A stretch of DNA of 45,899 nt from positions 1 through 45,899 of the forward strand of contig JAJDDP010000189.1 in assembly GCA_029260235.1 (NCBI GenBank). The letters run 5' to 3'. Below, piece by piece: positions 1 to 9,300 of this stretch (its first letter is position 1; every line of letters starts with the position of its first letter). The position numbers were made by a program, and so were the translations under genes. This DNA is from Phycisphaerae bacterium (lineage in GTDB: Bacteria > Planctomycetota > Phycisphaerae > UBA1845). The notes under the pieces were generated by a model. It was not told where the DNA came from. It did no database searches and worked only from the letters and a program-made list of their open reading frames with translations.

Positions 1-94
1 GGACTTCCATGTCCTTGATGAACGGCGTGGCCTTTGGGGGGGGCGGTGAGGACATCACCATGAACATAACCAGTAACGATGAAACCACACCCAT
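1..94 (-). CDS. N-terminus of an unknown membrane or secreted protein (runs off left edge)
   Basis: The minus strand opens with an ATG at 94-92 preceded by a clear GGAGG ribosome binding site seven bases upstream, then 31 codons without a stop to the window edge. The start is hydrophobic (MGVVSSLLVMFMVMSS) followed by a proline run and a polar stretch, as in a signal anchor or signal peptide. It lies about 80 bases downstream of tRNA-His in the same direction and could be cotranscribed with it. Too little is visible to name a family. The good Shine-Dalgarno sequence is the main support. Confidence 0.4.
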   Translation of the reverse strand, partial: MGVVSSLLVMFMVMSSPPPPKATPFIKDMEV

Positions 95-174
95 CGACCG
101 GCCTCCGCTGCCCGCATGCGGGCTGGCGATCTTGAATCCTGGACCTATTTGCGCTGCACTCCCGACATGAGATG

Positions 175-248
175 GGTGAGCGACGGGACTTGAACCCGCG
201 GCCTCTGGGATCACAACCCAGCGCTCTGGCCAACTGAGCTACGCCCAC
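175..248 (-). tRNA. tRNA-His (anticodon GUG)
   Basis: The minus strand folds into a complete cloverleaf. The acceptor stem GTGGGCG pairs with CGCTCAC, the D arm contains TAGCTCAGTTGG, the anticodon stem CTGGG/CCCAG encloses a loop with GTG, and the T arm carries TTCAAGT. The base before the acceptor (249) is G and the discriminator is C, which is the G-1:C73 pair diagnostic of histidine tRNA. The 3' CCA is not encoded. Just upstream, 256-270 forms a small hairpin (GGCAA/TTGCC) in the precursor leader. Confidence 0.95.
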
Positions 249-357
249 CATAAAAGGCAACGGCATTGCCGGCTCCAAATCGCTCATGGACGGTCTCGGT
301 CACCAGACACATGTTTCCGAAATTTGGAACCCGCCTTACCGTTGCACGACGTATTGT

Positions 358-386
358 ATCATAACCAAGCTCGTAAATCGTGCCAA
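358..386 (-). promoter_or_regulatory. Candidate sigma70-type promoter for tRNA-His
   Basis: On the minus strand a -35 box TTGGCA (381-386) is separated by exactly 17 bases from a -10 box TATGAT (358-363). This is the best consensus-like promoter near the tRNA and would give a leader of roughly 100 nt before the mature 5' end. It may also serve the partial gene downstream. No experimental support is available. Confidence 0.45.
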
Positions 387-474
387 CACGCTAAAAAAAC
401 GATAAGGAAAGCCGCTAGCCAGGCTGCGGCGCTGATTGCTTTGGCGAGTGAGCATTTGTAGACTGGGAGCCAAG

Positions 475-843
475 ATGAGCCGCTATTTCTTGCCATGCTT
501 AATGGTTGCCGTGGTTTCGAGCCTTCTTCCGGGTTGCCAAGATCCAGAGGCAGCGGTGGCTTTGTCCCATCGCCAGCGAAATATTGAGCGAACTCTCGGC
601 GCCTTCCGTGATCGCGAAAGGGCAACGGAGGAGCGGCTGGCCTATACGCTGCATGCAGCTAGGCAGTGTGAGGAAGCCCACGCAGCCAAGTTCGACGCCG
701 ACATGGTGCGACTTGACAGGCTGGCCAGACAGGACTCTCAGCAGTGGCGCGAAAAGCAGCCACTGTTTCAGGAATGGTGCGACGATATGTTGCAGGGCGA
801 CGATGAGGCCATGACCCGCGCTTTCCTGGCGATGTTCTACTAG
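475..843 (+). CDS. Small putative lipoprotein, unknown function
   Basis: This encodes 122 residues from the ATG at 475, chosen because GGGAG lies just upstream; an in-frame TTG at 436 would add 13 residues without a better site. The first 20 residues form a signal peptide ending in LLPGC, a plausible though not ideal lipobox, so the mature protein would be anchored in a membrane by the cysteine. The rest is charged and probably helical (many R, E, Q, D), with no motif I recognise. It stands alone, divergent from tRNA-His and convergent with aceE. Function unknown. Confidence 0.6.
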   Translation: MSRYFLPCLMVAVVSSLLPGCQDPEAAVALSHRQRNIERTLGAFRDRERATEERLAYTLHAARQCEEAHAAKFDADMVRLDRLARQDSQQWREKQPLFQEWCDDMLQGDDEAMTRAFLAMFY

Positions 844-925
844 TCCATGCCAACCGTGCCGCACTCTTAGGGGCAGGCCTTCCAACCAAACTGCTCACCG
901 CGATTCAATTCACAAATCAACGAAC

Positions 926-3640
926 CTAGGCTGTGGCTGGATCTACCTTCTCCGGGTCGATGTTCAGGCGTCGCATGACTTCGGGCAACTTCGACGCATC
1001 GTATTTGCCTTCAGTAGAGAGGCGGTGGAGCGTCGCGTAGACGATGTGAGCGGCATTCACCTCGAAGAACTCCCGCAGGGCTTTCCTCGAATCGCTCCGT
1101 CCAAAACCATCGGTGCCCAGGGCGGTGAGGCCCGCCGGTATCCAGCGGGCAATCATATCGGGGACCGATTTCATGTAGTCCGAAGCAGCTACAACAGGCC
1201 AGGGCTCCTGGTCGAGCATTCGGGTAATGTAGGGGATTTGCGGCGTTTCATCTGGATGTAGCCGCGACCAGCGCTCAGCCTCTAGGGCGTCGCGGCGGAG
1301 CAGCGTGTAGCTGGTGGCACTCCAAACGTCGGCAGCGATGTCGTATTCGCCGGCGAGAATTTCCTGGGCAGATAAGACTTCTCGGATGATGGATCCACTG
1401 CCGAACAGATGAACCCGCGTCCGATCCCCAGGCGCGTCAGCAGGCCTGAACTTGTACAAGCCCTTGATGATGTTCTCTTCGACACCCTCGGGCATGGGGG
1501 GTTGCGGGTAGGGTTCGTTCTGCACGGTGATGTAGTAGAAGACCGGGTCGCGTAGCTCGTACATTCGATGGATGCCAACTTGAACGAGCACAGCCAATTC
1601 ATAGGCAAAGGCTGGGTCGTATGGCTGGATTGTGGGTACGGTGCTGGCCAAGACGTGGCTGTGGCCATCTTGATGTTGCAACCCTTCGCCCGCCAGGGTA
1701 GTTCGCCCGGCAGTTGCACCGATCAAGAATCCCCGCCCACGGGCATCGGCATGGGCCCAGATGCTGTCGCCGATTCGCTGGAAACCGAACATCGAGTAGA
1801 AGGTATAGAATGGGATGGTCTCAACGCCGTGCGTCGTGTGGGCGGTACCAGCCGCAGTGAATGAGGCCATCGAGCCTGCTTCGGTGATGCCTTCTTCGAG
1901 AAGCTGGCCATCCTTTGCTTCTTTGTAATTGAGCAGCAGGTGCGAATCCACTGGGTCGTACAACTGTCCGCTGTGGGCATAGATGCCATATTTGCGGAAC
2001 AGGGCGTCCATGCCGAAGGTGCGGGCTTCGTCGGGCACGATGGGTACGACCAGCTTGCCTAACTCCGGATGGTCCATCAGCTTGGTCATGATGCGTACCA
2101 AGCCCATGGTAGTGGCAACGTCTCGGCCTGAACTCCCGGTCAGGAATTCTTTGAAGTACTCCAGTTTCGGGGCTTTGATTGACGCGGACCGAATGACACG
2201 CCTTGGCACATACCCACCGAGTCCCTTACGCCGCTCTACGAGATACTCATGCTCCACGCTGCCTTCGTCGGGCCTGTAGAAAGGCATGTCGGCCAACTGT
2301 GCGTCGGTCAGCGGAATGTCGAAACGATCTCGGAAGGACTTCAGCTCTTCTTCATTGAGTTTCTTCTGTTGATGGGTGACGTTTCTTCCTTCGCCGGCCT
2401 CGCCCAAGCCATAGCCCTTCACTGTCTTGGCCAGGATGACCGTCGGCGAACCCGTGTGATCGACGGCGGATTTGTAGGCTGAGTAGACCTTGAGGGGGTC
2501 GTGTCCGCCCCGCTTGAGGCGAATGATCTGATCATCGGTCAAGTGCTCGATCAGTTTGGCCAGTCGAGGGTCGGTCCCGAAAAAGTGTTCGCGTGTGTAG
2601 GCGCCTGGTTCGACAGAGTATTTCTGGTACTGCCCATCTACCGTCTCGAGCATGCGCTGGGGCAGCAGTCCATCGTGGTCGGCCTCGAGCAGTGGATCCC
2701 ACTCCGATCCCCAGAGCACCTTGATGACATTCCAGCCGGCGCCGCGGAAGGTGGCTTCGAGCTCTTGGATAATCTGACCGTTGCCGCGGACCGGACCATC
2801 CAAACGTTGCAAGTTGCAGTTGATCACCCAGACCAAGTTGTCCAGTGCTTCGCGAGATGCCAAGGATATGGCGCCTTTGGTTTCAGGCTCGTCAGTTTCT
2901 CCATCTCCGATGAATGCCCAGACGTGCGAACCGCTGGTGTCCTTGAGACCTCGATCATGCAGATAGCGGTTGAACCTAGCTTGGTAGATGGATGAAAGAG
3001 GCCCCAACCCCATGGACACAGTTGGAAACTCCCAGAAATCGCGCATCAACCATGGATGCGGGTAGGAAGAGAGGCTGCCGCCTTCACCGCTTTCGCACCG
3101 GAAATTTGACAACATAGTCCGATCAATCCGCCGCTCGACGAACGCCTGGGCGTAGATGCCCGGAGCAGCGTGTCCCTGGAAGTAAATTTGATCGCCGACG
3201 CCACCGTCATGCCCACGGAAGAAGTGGTTGAAGCCCACCTGGTAGAGAGTCGCCGCCGAGGCATAGGTTGAGATGTGGCCGCCGATACCTTCTTGGGCGC
3301 GGTTGGCCCGGACCACCATAGCCATGGCGTTCCAGCGCACCAAGCTCTTGATGCGACGTTCGATCGCCCGATCACCTGGGTAATCCAACTGTCTCGCTAG
3401 TGGTATCGTATTCACATAGGGCGTGTTGGCGGTGAAGGGCAGGACGACGCCTTCGCGTTTTCCCCATTCGATGAGCCGCCCTAGCAGGAACTGAGCGCGA
3501 GTCGATCCCTGTCCCATCAGGACGGCTTGGATCGATTCAAGCCATTCTGTGGTCTCAGTGGGATCGACATCCTTAGCAACTAAGTTCTGAAACATGACCA
3601 ACTCACTTTCTTCGTTCATCCCATCGGTTCGAATCGACAT
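926..3640 (-). CDS. aceE: Pyruvate dehydrogenase E1 component, homodimeric type
   Basis: This 904-residue protein is the thiamine diphosphate-dependent E1 that decarboxylates pyruvate and acetylates the lipoyl group of E2, feeding acetyl-CoA to central metabolism in the cytoplasm. Length matches the single-chain AceE family (E. coli about 887) rather than the two-subunit type. The thiamine pyrophosphate motif is visible as GDG at about 245-247 followed by WVINCNLQ near 271-278. The family stretch GQGSTRAQFLLGRLIEWG is at 43-60, and an active-site HTTHG segment lies in the C-terminal half. The ATG at 3640 has GGGAG a few bases upstream. No E2 (aceF) or E3 (lpd) gene is adjacent, and the neighbours are unrelated, so the complex must be assembled from separate loci. 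Confidence 0.95.
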   Translation of the reverse strand: MSIRTDGMNEESELVMFQNLVAKDVDPTETTEWLESIQAVLMGQGSTRAQFLLGRLIEWGKREGVVLPFTANTPYVNTIPLARQLDYPGDRAIERRIKSLVRWNAMAMVVRANRAQEGIGGHISTYASAATLYQVGFNHFFRGHDGGVGDQIYFQGHAAPGIYAQAFVERRIDRTMLSNFRCESGEGGSLSSYPHPWLMRDFWEFPTVSMGLGPLSSIYQARFNRYLHDRGLKDTSGSHVWAFIGDGETDEPETKGAISLASREALDNLVWVINCNLQRLDGPVRGNGQIIQELEATFRGAGWNVIKVLWGSEWDPLLEADHDGLLPQRMLETVDGQYQKYSVEPGAYTREHFFGTDPRLAKLIEHLTDDQIIRLKRGGHDPLKVYSAYKSAVDHTGSPTVILAKTVKGYGLGEAGEGRNVTHQQKKLNEEELKSFRDRFDIPLTDAQLADMPFYRPDEGSVEHEYLVERRKGLGGYVPRRVIRSASIKAPKLEYFKEFLTGSSGRDVATTMGLVRIMTKLMDHPELGKLVVPIVPDEARTFGMDALFRKYGIYAHSGQLYDPVDSHLLLNYKEAKDGQLLEEGITEAGSMASFTAAGTAHTTHGVETIPFYTFYSMFGFQRIGDSIWAHADARGRGFLIGATAGRTTLAGEGLQHQDGHSHVLASTVPTIQPYDPAFAYELAVLVQVGIHRMYELRDPVFYYITVQNEPYPQPPMPEGVEENIIKGLYKFRPADAPGDRTRVHLFGSGSIIREVLSAQEILAGEYDIAADVWSATSYTLLRRDALEAERWSRLHPDETPQIPYITRMLDQEPWPVVAASDYMKSVPDMIARWIPAGLTALGTDGFGRSDSRKALREFFEVNAAHIVYATLHRLSTEGKYDASKLPEVMRRLNIDPEKVDPATA

Positions 3641-3815
3641 CGTTCTCCCACTAATGCTGGTCGTGCAGTGATTACGTCGCGGGAAATGTGTTCGATTTTG
3701 GCACTACCGCAGATCTCGGCAGCCTCGACACCGGACCAGCCTACAAGCATGGCGCATTCAACCCCGCAGTGTCGCAGGATTCTCAGAATGATCAAGCCCC
3801 GGCAGCGATACTGTG

Positions 3816-3844
3816 TGCATAGACGCCTAGAAACGCGGTTTCAA
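3816..3844 (-). promoter_or_regulatory. Candidate aceE promoter in the 298-base upstream gap
   Basis: The gap 3641-3938 between aceE and the DUF21 gene holds no convincing gene. On the minus strand it contains TTGAAA (3839-3844), a 17-base spacer and TATGCA (3816-3821), a reasonable sigma70-like pair that would give an aceE leader of about 170 nt. I see no clear operator or riboswitch in the rest of the gap. Confidence 0.35.
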
Positions 3845-3938
3845 AGGCAATGCCGAGCAGATTCTGGCTTCGGATCGTGCCTATGCAACACAATTGCGGG
3901 CGCGGGGTGCACCGTTTGGAGTTGCGCAGTCGCAGCCA

Positions 3939-4922
3939 TCACCAGACGGGCAGTTCGCCTACGATCTCTTCCATCAGATCTTTGAGGGTGACGATTCCGA
4001 TTGCTTGGCCGTGGTCATCGACCACCAGGGCTACATGAAACTCTTTGCGGCGAGCGCGAATGATCGTAGAGGCGACTGATGACGAGTGGGAGACATGTTC
4101 GATCGGCTGGATGCGCTCACCAACCCTCTTCCACGTTCGATTAGCCAATAGGTCGAGGACTTGGACGAAGCCAATCACGTTTCTTGCAGTACCTTTGTAT
4201 AGCGGGAAACGACTGTGGTTGGATTGCCGAATTGCGCGATAGGTTTGATTCCGGCCGGCATTCTCGTCGAGCGCTATGACGGATTCAACAGGAACCATGA
4301 CCGAGCGGATCGAGGTATCCGACAGCCTGAACACGCGTTCCACGAATTCGGTGTGGCCTCCGCCTGCGTCGCTGTCAGCCAGGGCTTCGCTCAGCAAGCC
4401 GGCGATGTGCTCGCGATGATCCAATGGGGCCTGTCGCGTATCGCCGGGTTCCATGGATCTGATCACCAAAGTCGTGCCCTGGCGAATGATCCACACAATG
4501 GGAAAGAACAGCTTAGCTGCCACCACTAGAGGCAGGCTGCACAGGTAGAGCAGTCGGTCCGCGCCACGTTGGAAGACGTTCTTAGGCACGACCTCGCCGA
4601 AGACAAACAGCAGTGGCGTGACCAGCAGGGTGGTGTACACCTCGATTGGCTGAGCCGAGAGATCGAGCTGAATGGCCAGCAGGGCGGCCATGGCGACAGT
4701 GGCCAGGTAATTGGCTACGTTAGTGCCTACCAAGATCACGGCCAAGGAATTCTGTTCGTCCTTGAGAAGCGACCGCAGGCGGATGGCACGGACATCGCCC
4801 TTCTCGCTGCGCAATTTCAATTTCAAGCGGTTGGTGCAATAGATACCCATCTCTGAACCCGAGAAGAGGGCGCTTAAGGCGACGCAGCTTACAAGCACCG
4901 TCGAGTAGGCCAACCAGGTCAT
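3939..4922 (-). CDS. DUF21-CBS membrane protein, CNNM/CorC type, short form
   Basis: This encodes 327 residues. The first half is a DUF21/CNNM transmembrane domain (first helix about residues 5-25 with the family motif SALFSGSEMGIY, further hydrophobic segments to about 145). The second half is a pair of CBS domains, with RSVMVPVESVIAL near 206-218 beginning the first and HVALVVDDHGQAIGIVTL in the second. The family is linked to magnesium or cobalt efflux and ion homeostasis at the inner membrane, with the CBS pair sensing nucleotides. The protein stops directly after CBS2 (EEIVGELPVW) and so lacks the C-terminal CorC/HlyC domain of its upstream neighbour. Its ATG overlaps the neighbour's stop (ATGA), so the two are translationally coupled paralogues. 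Substrate unknown. Confidence 0.88.
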   Translation of the reverse strand: MTWLAYSTVLVSCVALSALFSGSEMGIYCTNRLKLKLRSEKGDVRAIRLRSLLKDEQNSLAVILVGTNVANYLATVAMAALLAIQLDLSAQPIEVYTTLLVTPLLFVFGEVVPKNVFQRGADRLLYLCSLPLVVAAKLFFPIVWIIRQGTTLVIRSMEPGDTRQAPLDHREHIAGLLSEALADSDAGGGHTEFVERVFRLSDTSIRSVMVPVESVIALDENAGRNQTYRAIRQSNHSRFPLYKGTARNVIGFVQVLDLLANRTWKRVGERIQPIEHVSHSSSVASTIIRARRKEFHVALVVDDHGQAIGIVTLKDLMEEIVGELPVW

Positions 4923-6220
4923 GGGTTCACCTCTGGCTGCTTGGAAGTGCTCGGGGTCCTGGGTTTGTTCTGATCGCGGGTGACGAGGATGCGGCTGATC
5001 CGCCTTCCATCGAGGCGCTCGACGGTGAGCGATACGTTTTGAATGCGGACCGTATCCCCTTTGCGGGGCAGCCTGCCCAATTCGGAGAGCAAGAGTCCCG
5101 CAACTGTTTCAATTCCAGCGCGGTGGCCAAGCCCTGGAGTCTTGTTGGATACGATCCCAAACCGCTGTGCCCAGTCGCGAATACTTAGATCGCCGGCTAA
5201 GCGGTAAGTATTCTCGTCTATCACCTCGAGGATCTGTTCAGAGGGTTCTTCACAGCCTCCCAGGTCGCCGACGATGCTCTCGAGGACGTGGCGAAGGGTG
5301 ACTAGCCCCGCTGTTCCGCCGAACTCATCGACCACGATGGCCAACTTGGTATGCGTCTGGCGGAAATGAGTGATGAGTTGCAGCAGTTTGATTTGCTCGG
5401 GGACGTAGAGCACGGTTCGGGTCAACTCGGATACCGTTGCGCCGGGCCTTAGGTAGAGATCCCGCGCGTAGATCATGCCCACGATGCCATCTAGATTTCT
5501 TTCGTAGACTGGAATCTTGGAGAGATGATCCTGCCGAAGCGCTAGGAGTGCTTCGTCCGGGTTTTGATCAATAGAGACTGCCAAAATATCAACCCGGGGT
5601 ATCATGATGGATCGCACGGTAATGTCGGGTAGGGCTACGATTTCCTGGAGCATGTGGTTTTCGGCTGAGTCGATCACACCTTGGTGAGCTGAGAGTTCAA
5701 CCAGAGCACGAAGCTCATCGACGGTCACATCATCGCTCTCTTGCGAGGTTTCCCTGCAGAGTCGAGTCAGCGGATCTATCAGGACCACTTGCAGCACAGT
5801 CAGAAGTGGGCCTAGTGCCGTCTGCATCGTGCGAATGAGAGGAGCTGCCAGCGGTGCAAACTTGGTGGCGTGGGCACGGGCGACAGCCTTGGGCAGAATC
5901 TCGCCGAATGCAATAACCGCCAGCAGGGCGACAAAGCCGCCGAGCGTAGCCATGGCTGGGTGCACGTGGGCGATGCTTTCAAAGAGAATATAGCTCGATG
6001 CGAAATAGAGGACGTTGATAGCTGTGTTGGTGATCAGAAGGGTCATCAACACTTTTCGGGGGCGCCGCATGAGTCGATAAACGAGTCGATGGAGGGGGCG
6101 ATCAGAAGCGGAGAACTGGCGCAGCTGAACTTGCGAGAGGCCAAAGAGCGCGGTCTCCGAGCCAGAGACTAACGCTGAACAGACCAACAGCAAGAGCAGC
6201 AGAATCCAATGGAAGGCCAT
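4919..6220 (-). CDS. DUF21-CBS-CorC/HlyC membrane protein, full-length form
   Basis: This encodes 433 residues with an N-terminal DUF21/CNNM membrane domain (hydrophobic start MAFHWILLLLLLV, then ALVSGSETALFGLS and two or three more helices to about 150). A CBS pair follows (VRSIMIPRVDILAVS near 202-216; LAIVVDEFGGTAGLVTL near 293-309). A C-terminal CorC/HlyC transporter-associated domain occupies about 330-410 (TYRLAGDLSIRDW… to VSLTVERLDGRRI). This is the full architecture of the hemolysin C/CorC group associated with divalent cation export or resistance. It is the first gene of a two-gene overlap unit with the shorter paralogue. The start lacks a strong Shine-Dalgarno sequence. The family is secure; the transported ion is not. 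Confidence 0.9.
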   Translation of the reverse strand: MAFHWILLLLLLVCSALVSGSETALFGLSQVQLRQFSASDRPLHRLVYRLMRRPRKVLMTLLITNTAINVLYFASSYILFESIAHVHPAMATLGGFVALLAVIAFGEILPKAVARAHATKFAPLAAPLIRTMQTALGPLLTVLQVVLIDPLTRLCRETSQESDDVTVDELRALVELSAHQGVIDSAENHMLQEIVALPDITVRSIMIPRVDILAVSIDQNPDEALLALRQDHLSKIPVYERNLDGIVGMIYARDLYLRPGATVSELTRTVLYVPEQIKLLQLITHFRQTHTKLAIVVDEFGGTAGLVTLRHVLESIVGDLGGCEEPSEQILEVIDENTYRLAGDLSIRDWAQRFGIVSNKTPGLGHRAGIETVAGLLLSELGRLPRKGDTVRIQNVSLTVERLDGRRISRILVTRDQNKPRTPSTSKQPEVNP

Positions 6221-6247
6221 CGGCGATTATTCTATCCACTGACACGA

Positions 6248-6281
6248 GGCTGAGGACGACTGCCAAACAGAAGCCTCAGCC
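6248..6281. repeat. Perfect 8-bp inverted repeat in the intergenic gap
   Basis: GGCTGAGG at 6248-6255 is matched exactly by CCTCAGCC at 6274-6281, with an 18-base loop. It lies between the end of the TPR gene and the start of the DUF21 gene, next to a second, stronger hairpin (6302-6335) and an 11-base palindrome TTGACGGTCAA (6287-6297). It could be a transcription end structure or an operator for the downstream gene. There is no U-run on the minus strand. Confidence 0.4.
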
Positions 6282-6301
6282 CCATTTTGACGGTCAACAT
6301 T

Positions 6302-6335
6302 GTCCGTGCAGTCAGCCGGCACGCTGATCACGGAC
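6302..6335 (-). terminator. Nested hairpin at the stop codon of the TPR gene
   Basis: Read on the minus strand, GTCCGTG (6335-6329) pairs perfectly with CACGGAC (6308-6302). Inside it TCAGC (6327-6323) pairs with GCTGA (6316-6312) around a six-base loop. The two stacked helices begin inside the TPR stop codon region, where transcription end or RNA-stabilising structures are common. No U-tract follows, so a factor-dependent terminator or a 3'-end stabiliser is as likely as an intrinsic terminator. Confidence 0.35.
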
Positions 6336-9300
6336 TGGTGTCGCCGGCGTTCACTTTGGTCAACATCTCTTTGACGTGGTCCGCTTCTTCAGGGGACAGC
6401 CCTTTGTCAAGTAGTTCTTGGCATTCGTCGAGCTGGGCAATAGCTTTGTCAAAGTCGCCCATGCGGCGGAATGCCTCAGCCAAACGGATCCGCGCGGGGA
6501 CAAAGTCTGGATTCTCCTGGATCGCGCTGACTAGCAAGCCCACGACTTCTTGGTGTTTTCCGACGCCGATCAGGACGGCTGCCAGGGTGTCGGCAATGCT
6601 CACGACCTTGCTGAGCTTATAAGCTTCTTCTGCATAGGGTTGTGCCTCGGCACAGCGACCCATGTTGTCACACAGCATGAATGCCAAGTTATTCAGGGCG
6701 GCCCAGTTCCGCGGATCAAGTCGAATGACTTCTTCGTAGGCTTTCTTGGCCCGCTCATAGTCGCCCGACTCAGCCGCCACAAGTCCCAGCATCTGGTTAA
6801 GGCCCTTGCGCTCGTCATCACCAGCCGAGTTGGCGATCAATTGTTCCAACCGTGAGATTGACTCGGAATGCTGATTGTCGCCAGCCAACGCCGATGCAAT
6901 CAGAATCTCGTTGGTAAGAAGCAGCTGTTTGTCATCCGGCGGCGTCCTGAGCAGTTCAAGTGTCCGAGCTGCACCGAGGGTGCGTTCGGCCGCAGCTCCC
7001 ACATTTTGAACATACATCATGCCGATTTGTTTCTTTCCTTCATGAGCAGCCAACCGGTAGGTGGCAATTGCGTCGGTTTCCCGGCCCGTGGCAGCGAGGA
7101 GGTTGGCATAGGCTTCCCGGGTCTGCGGAGTTCGCTGCTTGTCGGTCAGCGCATTCTCGTAGAGATCAATGCCCTGCTCCCATTTCTCGAACTCGCCACA
7201 CAATGCGAAGTAGTTCCTCACATAACCTGTCGCGTTGGAAGACATCTTACAGGAAGTTTTGGCATCTTGGAGCGCTCGAGCGACGGCTCTGGTCCGCTCG
7301 GTCGAGCCTTCGTCCGCTGATCGCGCTCGCTGGGTATTGATGTTGGCCCTTCTAAAGATCCAACGAGGGTCGCCTGGCGTCTTGGCGCTCAAGAGCATGC
7401 AGACCTGCTCCGCTTGATCAAACGCCTCCTCCTGGACATGGACCGCGATGAGCTCTTCTGCGAGGGTCGTGTCGTTTGGGTGCTGCTCACGGAGGCTTTC
7501 AAGCTCTGCCACCGCCAAGTCGACACGCCCCACTCGGCTGTACGCTTGGGCCAGCATCCTGCGAGGCCTCAAATCTACCGCGCCGGGATCGCGCGCTTTT
7601 AGCAATTCCAGATCCGAGATTGCCTGACTCCATCGGCCTTCGGCAGCCCGACAACGTGCGCGGCGATAGAGGGCCATTGGATGGTCAGGCCTGGTTTCGA
7701 GAAACATCGTGAGCGTCTGGACCGCTTTGTCCAACTGCCCCATAGCAAGCTCTATCTCTGCCCGAAGCAGGAGGGCGTTGCTGCCCGCAGCAGGAAAACG
7801 GGTTAGGAGCATTTCGATTCCGGCGAGGGCCTGTTCATACTCTTGGAGCTTCACCAGCGCCTCGACGTGCATGGTCTTGATTGATTCGAGTGCAGACGAC
7901 CCATCTTTGTCAGCGATAGCAGAAGCTTTAGCCAACCACTTGAGTGATTGAGAGAACTGATTTGTCGTGAAGAAGTGCCGACCGACCGCCCAGAAGACGC
8001 CTAGGCCTTCATGTTTGTCTGCAGCAGTAAGGTAGGCGGTATTGGATTCCTCAAGTCGCCCTTCCTGAATAAAGAATTGGCCCAAGAGAACATAGGCCGC
8101 AGCCTGCTGGCGAGGTTCCTCCAGGTTGTCAGCGAGATTTTGCAGCAGTTCTTCTGCTTCCTTTTTTCGGTCTAGTGCTTGATAGAATCGCGAAACCGCG
8201 CTGGCCACGACGAGGCTGTTGGGCGACAACTCCATCGCTTTGACATAAGCGCCTTCGGCCTTTTCGAGTTGATTTGAATTGACCAACAAGTTCGCCAGCT
8301 TCATGGTTAATTCGAGGTTATCTGGGTCCTCGGCCAACTTCTGTTCTACCTCGTTGGCGGCTTGGGCAGGATCAGCCAGCGCGTTGATTCCTTCAAATTC
8401 GGCGATAACCCACGGATCGTTTGGAATGAGTTCCTTGCATGCGCTCAGGTGGCGGTTGTAGCTGCTCGAATCCTTCTCAGCCTTAGCCAGCATAGCCATC
8501 CCCTTGTGGGCGAAGCCGCTGGCAGGGTTGACCTTTAACGCCCTCTCGAAGGTAAGCTTCGCTTGGTCGGTTCGCTGCAGATCGAGGTATGCCTGGCCCA
8601 AGAAGGTCAGGGTCCTGCTATTGTTGGGCTGAGCCTCCAGAGCGCTCTCGAGAGTGGCAACAGCCAGCTTGGGTGTCTTTTGGTAAATCTGTAGCCGACC
8701 CAAGAAGGTTGATCCCTGTACACCATCGATATCGCGATCACGGGCCTGTTCGGCTAATTGCTCGGCTTCCTCGAATCTCTCCAGCATGCAGAGAATTGAG
8801 AATCGTTGGTCCATGATCCCGCGGAGCGGGATTTGGCCACCTTGTTTTCTACGTTTTATCGCTTCAGGTGTCGCGCCTTGGGCCAATAGCGTTTCGGCTT
8901 TTTGAAGCTGCTCCTCAGCCTTATCCCACTCATGCTGGCGTGTGTAGTGGTTCGCCAGGCTACTCGCCCGAAGAAATGCATCTTCAGTTTGATTCAGAAG
9001 TTCCACGACGCGACGATCACGCTCCTCAGGAGACAAGCCCTCGGTCACCGCCAGCTCCAGCATCAAGAACGCCGACTTATCTTCGGCTGCTTCAAGCCCG
9101 CGCTTCACGATTGCGACTGCTTCCCCGGCTTGACCATTCTTCCGCAAGATCGAAACGACCAGCCTGACCACCTTGAGGTTGCCTGGCTCCGCCTCAAGCA
9201 AGGGCTTGAGCAAGGAGATTGCCTCGTCGTAACGCTCCTCATTGGCCAGAGCCTTGGCGCGCACGAGCAAGTCGTCCGGGCTGTCTGATTCGAGCTTGGA

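Noticed and set aside
3668..3985. 105-codon plus-strand frame in the aceE upstream gap
   Set aside because: No ribosome site, low-complexity basic translation, overlaps the DUF21 gene end.
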